Source of the DNA: Terriglobales bacterium
GTDB taxonomy: Bacteria; Acidobacteriota; Terriglobia; Terriglobales; Acidobacteriaceae
Assembly (NCBI GenBank): GCA_025980765.1
Contig: JAICXB010000014.1
Coordinates: forward strand, 1 to 64,000
Direction: 5' to 3'
DNA length: 64,000 nt
Every line of letters starts with the position of its first letter. Position 1 is the stretch's first letter. A model generated the notes under the pieces. The model was given only the letters and a program-made list of their open reading frames with translations. It did not search any database and had not been told where the DNA came from. Position numbers and translations under genes: made by a program. Positions 59,480 through 64,000 of this stretch are shown in pieces.

Positions 59480-61729
59480 TTAGTAATGGTATTTCGTTCG
59501 TGCAGTCCATTCGCTATGGGGATATCGCTCGTGCAGCAGATCGAAGGCGGCCTTTGAATAGGTGGTGGTTTGCTTATCGGTGCAGCCGTAGCGAGTTGAG
59601 CGGATCGCCCAGTGCAGAGCCTCTGGTACATAGCTATCGTCAGGATGCGAATGAGCCCAGTCGATGACTTGCTGCGAAAGATAGTTGGGGGCCGGGCCGA
59701 TCTTCGCCAGCGCCTCCAGCTCAGCTTTGGCCTGGCTGCGCTCCGGTTCGCTTTCGAATTCCGGGAATGGGATTCCGGCATCGAGATCTTTGCTGCGGGC
59801 GTCCTGGGGTAGCGATTCCCACTTCCAGAAGATTTCGCCTTCCGTGTCCGCCGCATCGCACCACCAGTTCTCCCGCAGGTCGTCGATGGCGCCCAATGTA
59901 GTTTTGCGCGGCAAACCATTCACCACGTAAGGGCGGAGTCCGGGATTCTTTAGAACGATCAACAGTCCCATGAACTTCTTCTGATCCTCAGCAGCGTTGC
60001 GATACGCCGACATCTCTTTCCACAGTGGGGGATCTAGACTCTGAATCAATTCTTGCAATCCCATTCCAGACTTGTGATCGTCGAGCAACACCGCCCGCGT
60101 CCAGGCTGCATGGACAAGCTCTCTACGCATGAGAAAAGGAAGTTGGGTCGAGTTCGCCGCTTGCTGAATCATCGATAGTGGCATTCTCTGGTCGAAGATC
60201 TTCGCGACATAAGCATCGAAATATCCCGGCGCGTTCTTGTCGGCAGCGGCCGGTTGCTCGGGCGGAGCAAAAGGTTCGTCCATGCCTGAATCGATGGCCA
60301 GAGACGGCTCCGTGGCAAATTTCAGGAAATCGGCGAAATCGCGGGCCACCTTCTGCCGTTCGCTGATCAGCAGATTGCGTTCTCCAGTTGTGAGATCCAG
60401 ATTTGCATCGGAAAGAAGACGATCCAGCTCGACTCGCGCCTCTACCGTTTTCCCGCCGGCAATGTTCAACCGCGCCAGGTAATAGCGCACAGTCAGATAC
60501 GCTGGGGAGTCTGGCGGAATCCGTTCCGCAGCGGAGATGATTTGCGGCAGGTCAGCATTGTCCGCATGAATCGAAAACAGTGCCGCAATCAGCCACGGCA
60601 AATTCTTAGAACGCTTCCACTGATTGAGTGCGCTAGACGAATCTTGAGCATTAGCATTGGACTCCGCCACTGAATTCGCGGCTTTTATCCAGTCGGCAAG
60701 CCCGCCGTTCACCTGCGAGCTGTTGTAGAGTTCGGCGAAGTCCAACAGATCCTGCAGAAAATTTGCATCCTTCTGCTTCATCAGGTCGCCTTCGAGCTGC
60801 GCCGCCCGCTCGGCAGGATCGGTGTGCGCAAGCACGAATCCGAGCATGCTGCGAGCCATCTCGTGAACGCCGGCCAATGCCGGATTCTGGACAATCTTCT
60901 CCAGGCGAAGCTTGGCTTCCTTCATCGTCGCCGCGTCAAAGCCCTCATTCTCTTTGTGCAAGAGACTGGCTTTGCGAATCAGGCAGCGCGCCGCGAGATA
61001 AGGCGCAAGCTGCGCCCAGGGCGAGGTCGTGTCCCTGGCAATCGCGTCAAAGCGCGCAGTTGCTTCGTCGTACTTGCGCGCATAGAACCATGCGGCAGCG
61101 ACTTGGTATGCGCGATCCGCACGAAGCGCAGCATTCATACTTGCAGGCGTTTCCGGAATTCGCGGGGCCGCTACTCCGGGGCAGTTCTCAAAAACGGTAT
61201 CCTGACCCGCAACCCACTCCTTGACGTCGGGATTCTGTAATCCAAAACTCCCGATGCGCTGGTCCAAAGTCCGGGCCGCAGATAAAAAAGCGTTAGCGGG
61301 ACAATTCAGGAACTTCTCATAGGGGCTGCTGCCCGGGGCATAGACGTCGACCTGCTCGCCTGCGGCGAGTCCTGGCACTTGCTTGCGGCTCGACAGCCAC
61401 TTGGTCAAAGCGTCTTCCGGCGACACACTTCCATTTCCATTCTTCAGGTCGCCGCGCCACACGCTCAAAGCGGCTGCCTGCTGGTCGGCAGTCAGGGGAA
61501 CGCCCATGAGATATCGGTAGGCGACGATTAGGTACCTGGGATAAAACCCCGGCAGCAGTATCCCGAGTTTGCCTTGAGCAAACTCCTTCGGGGAAACGTT
61601 GGGAAAGTTGGCGTAACAAAACACCGCCGTGTCGGCGTAGGGTCCACAGGTGTAGACAAATGTCGGACAGAACAGAAGAAGCAAGAACCCCAGCGCAATT
61701 GTGCTGCGCCGAATGACTGTCAATTCCAC
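59480..61729 (-). CDS. Large exported protein of unknown function in DUF3142 operon
   Basis: About 749 aa from GTG 61729 (GGAG 8 nt upstream). A signal/anchor (STIALGFLLLLFCPTFVYTC) is followed by GPYADTAVFCYANFPNVSPK. The rest is helical and repeat-like (RADRAYQVAAAWFYARKYDE, AARCLIRKASLLHKENEG, EMARSMLGFVLAHTDPAERA), suggesting an alpha-solenoid, and the C-terminus (AIRSTRYGCTDKQTTTYSKA) carries a conserved-looking Cys. Its start overlaps the DUF3142 stop by 10 nt. No family recognised. Confidence 0.65.
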   Translation of the reverse strand: MELTVIRRSTIALGFLLLLFCPTFVYTCGPYADTAVFCYANFPNVSPKEFAQGKLGILLPGFYPRYLIVAYRYLMGVPLTADQQAAALSVWRGDLKNGNGSVSPEDALTKWLSSRKQVPGLAAGEQVDVYAPGSSPYEKFLNCPANAFLSAARTLDQRIGSFGLQNPDVKEWVAGQDTVFENCPGVAAPRIPETPASMNAALRADRAYQVAAAWFYARKYDEATARFDAIARDTTSPWAQLAPYLAARCLIRKASLLHKENEGFDAATMKEAKLRLEKIVQNPALAGVHEMARSMLGFVLAHTDPAERAAQLEGDLMKQKDANFLQDLLDFAELYNSSQVNGGLADWIKAANSVAESNANAQDSSSALNQWKRSKNLPWLIAALFSIHADNADLPQIISAAERIPPDSPAYLTVRYYLARLNIAGGKTVEARVELDRLLSDANLDLTTGERNLLISERQKVARDFADFLKFATEPSLAIDSGMDEPFAPPEQPAAADKNAPGYFDAYVAKIFDQRMPLSMIQQAANSTQLPFLMRRELVHAAWTRAVLLDDHKSGMGLQELIQSLDPPLWKEMSAYRNAAEDQKKFMGLLIVLKNPGLRPYVVNGLPRKTTLGAIDDLRENWWCDAADTEGEIFWKWESLPQDARSKDLDAGIPFPEFESEPERSQAKAELEALAKIGPAPNYLSQQVIDWAHSHPDDSYVPEALHWAIRSTRYGCTDKQTTTYSKAAFDLLHERYPHSEWTARTKYHY

Positions 61730-62529
61730 CTTTGCGCTCCAAAAACCGCCTTGCGCGCCGTTTTCGGTGTCCACGGTTGCGGGCTGAAAAGGTAAACGCG
61801 ACGCCTGCCGGAAAGCATTGGCCATGGCTCGTCGGTGGAAAGGCCAACGCTGCCGCGGCACACCGCAGGATGGAAATCACCTGCACTATCCAGCCGGGCA
61901 TGCACTTCGCGGCTGCCAGTCCCCATTCGGAATAGCATCGGCACCGCTTCGTCCACTGGCAGGCTCTCGATCCATTTCGGCTCGGCACACCATGACGCCA
62001 GCGCCGTGATCGAAACGGGAACGTTGGGCATGGCCACGCGAAGCTCGTTGAGCAGGTCGCGATAGAAATCGCGCTGAGAGAGTCTGGCGTCGAAATCGAT
62101 CTGCAGCGCCGCCACACCCGGCAGGCGTGCAGCCTTCATCAGCTCAGCCAGAACTCGTCGGCGCTGATCCGGCAAGAGGTTCGGCGCGCCGTCACCTTCA
62201 ATTCGGACTACCGAGATGATGCTCACATGCGGCGAAAGCAGGATCGGTTGCAATCTCGGCCGAATGGAAACACTATTCCGGTCCAGTGTTATGGTGCTGG
62301 CCAGGAAGGCCACGCCAGTCGTTCGCGTATCGATGAAGCGGAGGTCCTCAGGCCGTTCCCAGGCCCAAAGAAACACAGCAGGTAAGCTCGCCAGACGGTT
62401 TGTCTGAGGCGCCGCGTGTGCAGTTCTGCACCCGTTTCCCGCTATCAGGCCGCTAAGAATTGCCAGGAGGCAGCACGAGCGAGTCCACAGCACCTGGTGC
62501 GCTACTCTTCCAAGCATTCGAGAGATCAT
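61720..62529 (-). CDS. DUF3142 domain protein
   Basis: A 269-aa product with a membrane/lipoprotein-like N-terminus (CCLLAILSGLIAGNGC). The rest fits DUF3142: FLWAWERPEDLRFIDTRTTG, VSIISVVRIEGD, GVAALQIDFDARLSQRDFYR, then ALASWCAEPKWIESLPVDEA, suggesting a TIM-barrel-like fold. Function unknown. It is coupled to the larger downstream gene. Confidence 0.75.
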   Translation of the reverse strand: MISRMLGRVAHQVLWTRSCCLLAILSGLIAGNGCRTAHAAPQTNRLASLPAVFLWAWERPEDLRFIDTRTTGVAFLASTITLDRNSVSIRPRLQPILLSPHVSIISVVRIEGDGAPNLLPDQRRRVLAELMKAARLPGVAALQIDFDARLSQRDFYRDLLNELRVAMPNVPVSITALASWCAEPKWIESLPVDEAVPMLFRMGTGSREVHARLDSAGDFHPAVCRGSVGLSTDEPWPMLSGRRRVYLFSPQPWTPKTARKAVFGAQRWN

Positions 62530-62983
62530 GAAAGACGACTTTCATGCAGTCGGAGGACTGCGTCGATGAGATGTTAGCAATGACCATTGGTCCCCTCAAT
62601 TAACGAGCATGATTCTTGAGAAATTCGTCAAAGGACTATCAGGATGGTGTCGAACTCCTGTTGCGTGGTTCCCCTTAACAAGGCTTGCGCGGGCACACCC
62701 ACGCCTGCGATTTTCATTGCAGTTCTCTCCCATTTCGTGGTAGCAGAGAAGTGTGAGTGCAATTTCGATTGCCGGTGCACATGTCAGCTCCGGGCTTGCT
62801 GAGTCGCGTGTCTCTTCTGGCCGGTTTGGCTTTGCCGGATGGCAACACAAATCTCAGTTCGATCTCAATGGCGGGATGAGACCGATCTCATCTCGATCTC
62901 ATCGACGAATAGAGATAATCCCAGCTTGATCTCATGAGAATCATGAGATCTGATGAGACCTTGGCGTGTAAGTCCTTTAGAAA
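62530..62983. other. Intergenic region with GATCTCAT array
   Basis: 454 nt between divergent genes. A minus-strand frame at 62596-62850 has no convincing features. The right half (62850-62960) is an approximately 11-nt-period array of GATCTCAT/ATGAGATC units, listed separately. Confidence 0.5.
62850..62960. repeat. 11-nt-period GATCTCAT array with a perfect palindrome
   Basis: Units AATCTCAGTTC, GATCTCAATGG, then GATCTCATCTC, GATCTCATCGA, GATCTCATGAG and inverted ATGAGATC/ATGAGACC recur at about 11-nt steps. GATCTCATGA-GAA-TCATGAGATC at 62928-62950 is a perfect 10-bp inverted repeat, 34 nt before the amidase start. It could be an operator array or a short-period repeat element like the others. 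Confidence 0.75.
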
Positions 62984-64000
62984 TTGAGATCAGATAAAAA
63001 AAGATTGTTTACCGGCGGCGCCTGCAACCCTGTCTGGGCGACTGTAGCGATCACTTTGCTGCTGCTCAACAGCGGGACGGCAAGTGAACGCCAGCGCCTC
63101 GCGGTCTATGCCCCGCAAGCCAACTTTGTGTTGCCCGTCAGCGAGATCGGGGGCACGACATACGTGGGCATCTTCGAGTTGCTCGAGCCCCTTAGCGCTC
63201 CCGAGCTGAAGGTGGTGGGCACGCAATGGAAGCTGCGTGTTCCCGATTCAGGAAACGCGGGCAAAAGCATCGAAGCGGACTTTGAGGACGGCAATGCCAC
63301 GGCCATAGTACGCGGTCAGAAGATTCTGCTATCGGCGCCAGCTCGCCATGAGAATGGCCGTTTACTTCTGCCACTCCACAATATCGGAAACATCCTGAAG
63401 CCGTTGCTGCAGACCGAAGTTGTATTTCACGAAGCATCCCGCAGGCTGTTTCTCGGCGGAAGCGCCGAGGAAGCCATCATCGAATTGCGGCGTGGCGAAC
63501 CCAGCACGCTGGCCTTGCACTTCCCTGCAGCCGTGAATCCGGCCATCAACCAGGAAGGAAACACGCTCAAGCTTTCTTTTGCCAAAGATCCGGTCGTGAT
63601 TGTTGGCCAATCAGGGCCGCTGAATGACAAACTCTTCACCTCGGAGGACTACACGGAGAGCAACGGCACGGCAACCCTCACAATCAGTGGTTCCGCTCCG
63701 CTGCTGGCCAGTTTTGCCGCCGGCGGCAAAACCATCGTGGTTTCAGGCGCGCCTGCCCCTCAACCGACAGCTCCACCTAACCCGGCTGCGACATCGATCA
63801 TGCCTGCTCCGCCTGGCACCACGAAACCTGAGAACGCGCCCACAACGCTTCAACCGCCGAGTCCGGTTGCCGCGGCTCCGCCTGCTGCGCCCCCGCCTTT
63901 CCTGATCGTGATCGATCCCGCACACGGAGGCAGTGACAGCGGCGCGCGCATCACGCCCACAATGGCGGAAAAGGACATCACGCTTTCTCTGGCGCGCAGA
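62984..64000 (+). CDS. N-acetylmuramoyl-L-alanine amidase, 5' part (runs off window)
   Basis: The frame is open from TTG 62984 (or TTG 63005) to the window edge, about 339 residues. A signal peptide (WATVAITLLLLNSGTA) is followed by a strand-rich domain (NFVLPVSEIGGTTYVGIFEL) resembling copper-amine-oxidase-N/AMIN-like parts. A Pro/Ala-rich linker comes next, then the amidase_3 start FLIVIDPAHGGSDSGARI with the Zn His and MAEKDITLSLAR with the Glu. It splits the peptide stem from MurNAc in murein, probably during cell separation. Catalysis needs the missing 3' part. Confidence 0.85.
   Translation, partial: MRSDKKRLFTGGACNPVWATVAITLLLLNSGTASERQRLAVYAPQANFVLPVSEIGGTTYVGIFELLEPLSAPELKVVGTQWKLRVPDSGNAGKSIEADFEDGNATAIVRGQKILLSAPARHENGRLLLPLHNIGNILKPLLQTEVVFHEASRRLFLGGSAEEAIIELRRGEPSTLALHFPAAVNPAINQEGNTLKLSFAKDPVVIVGQSGPLNDKLFTSEDYTESNGTATLTISGSAPLLASFAAGGKTIVVSGAPAPQPTAPPNPAATSIMPAPPGTTKPENAPTTLQPPSPVAAAPPAAPPPFLIVIDPAHGGSDSGARITPTMAEKDITLSLARR

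Noticed and set aside
62596-62850. Minus-strand 84-aa frame before the amidase gene
   Set aside because: No motif, no ribosome site, and it ends at the start of the GATCTCAT array.

Overview
The window reads as a chromosomal segment of a soil-type Acidobacteriota (Terriglobia-like) bacterium. This is an inference from gene content, not a database result. The markers are two adjacent von Willebrand A proteins of the kind abundant in acidobacteria, a DUF1015 protein, a CarboxypepD_reg-like secreted protein, small lineage-type secreted proteins, and a division/cell-wall cluster on one strand. No rRNA, tRNA or CRISPR array was recognised.

Layout. 1-4,400: edge of an IS110-type transposase, a REP-like inverted repeat, a PIN/Phd-type toxin-antitoxin pair with a palindromic operator, a P1-family peptidase, and a GNAT/ribbon-helix-helix-type pair. 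4.4-6.8 kb: otsB-otsA trehalose genes. 6.8-11.7 kb (minus): sensor kinase, redoxin-like protein, small membrane protein, Cys-rich protein, and a cytochrome b561-molybdopterin oxidoreductase fusion split by one in-frame stop. 11.8-15.2 kb: DUF488 and zinc-finger-like genes, a PAS-LuxR regulator, an outer-membrane barrel, a cupin and a YtxH-like protein. 15.3-17.4 kb: an accessory islet with a nonsense-mutated VapC, its intact antitoxin and two nuclease-fold candidates. 17.6-21.6 kb: LigD polymerase domain, DUF72, and overlapping xerD-xerC. 21.6-35.2 kb: acyl ligase-ACP-PlsC fusion, ferritin-like DUF892, FG-GAP protein, hydroxyisobutyrate-type dehydrogenase, DUF255 thioredoxin-domain protein, an ABC half-exporter with a degenerate Walker B, methyltransferase and FAD reductase.

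35.2-46.6 kb (minus) is the dcw cluster mraZ-rsmH-(50-aa ORF)-ftsL-ftsI-murE-murF-mraY-murD-ftsW. It ends at ftsW, with murG/murC/ftsQAZ absent. A promoter and six MraZ-box-like repeats precede mraZ. 47-64 kb: a broken PIN gene with an intact partner, an alpha/beta hydrolase, a winged-helix membrane regulator, a dicarboxylate symporter, transsulfuration genes, the two VWA genes, DUF1015, a DUF3142 operon, and the start of a murein amidase.

The most distinctive non-coding feature is a set of intergenic inverted repeats whose arms are themselves short-period degenerate tandem repeats (units of about 8, 10-11 or 14 nt). At least seven arm families occur: CCCGATNN, CACGGAGA/CACAGAGG, GCTNCTAA, ACGGAT, AACACGAAG, TGAAACGC and GATCTCAT. 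Several elements are nested inside one another, and two near-identical 78-bp copies flank mraY inside the dcw cluster. They look like mobile or self-propagating palindromes and are the best candidate here for something undescribed.
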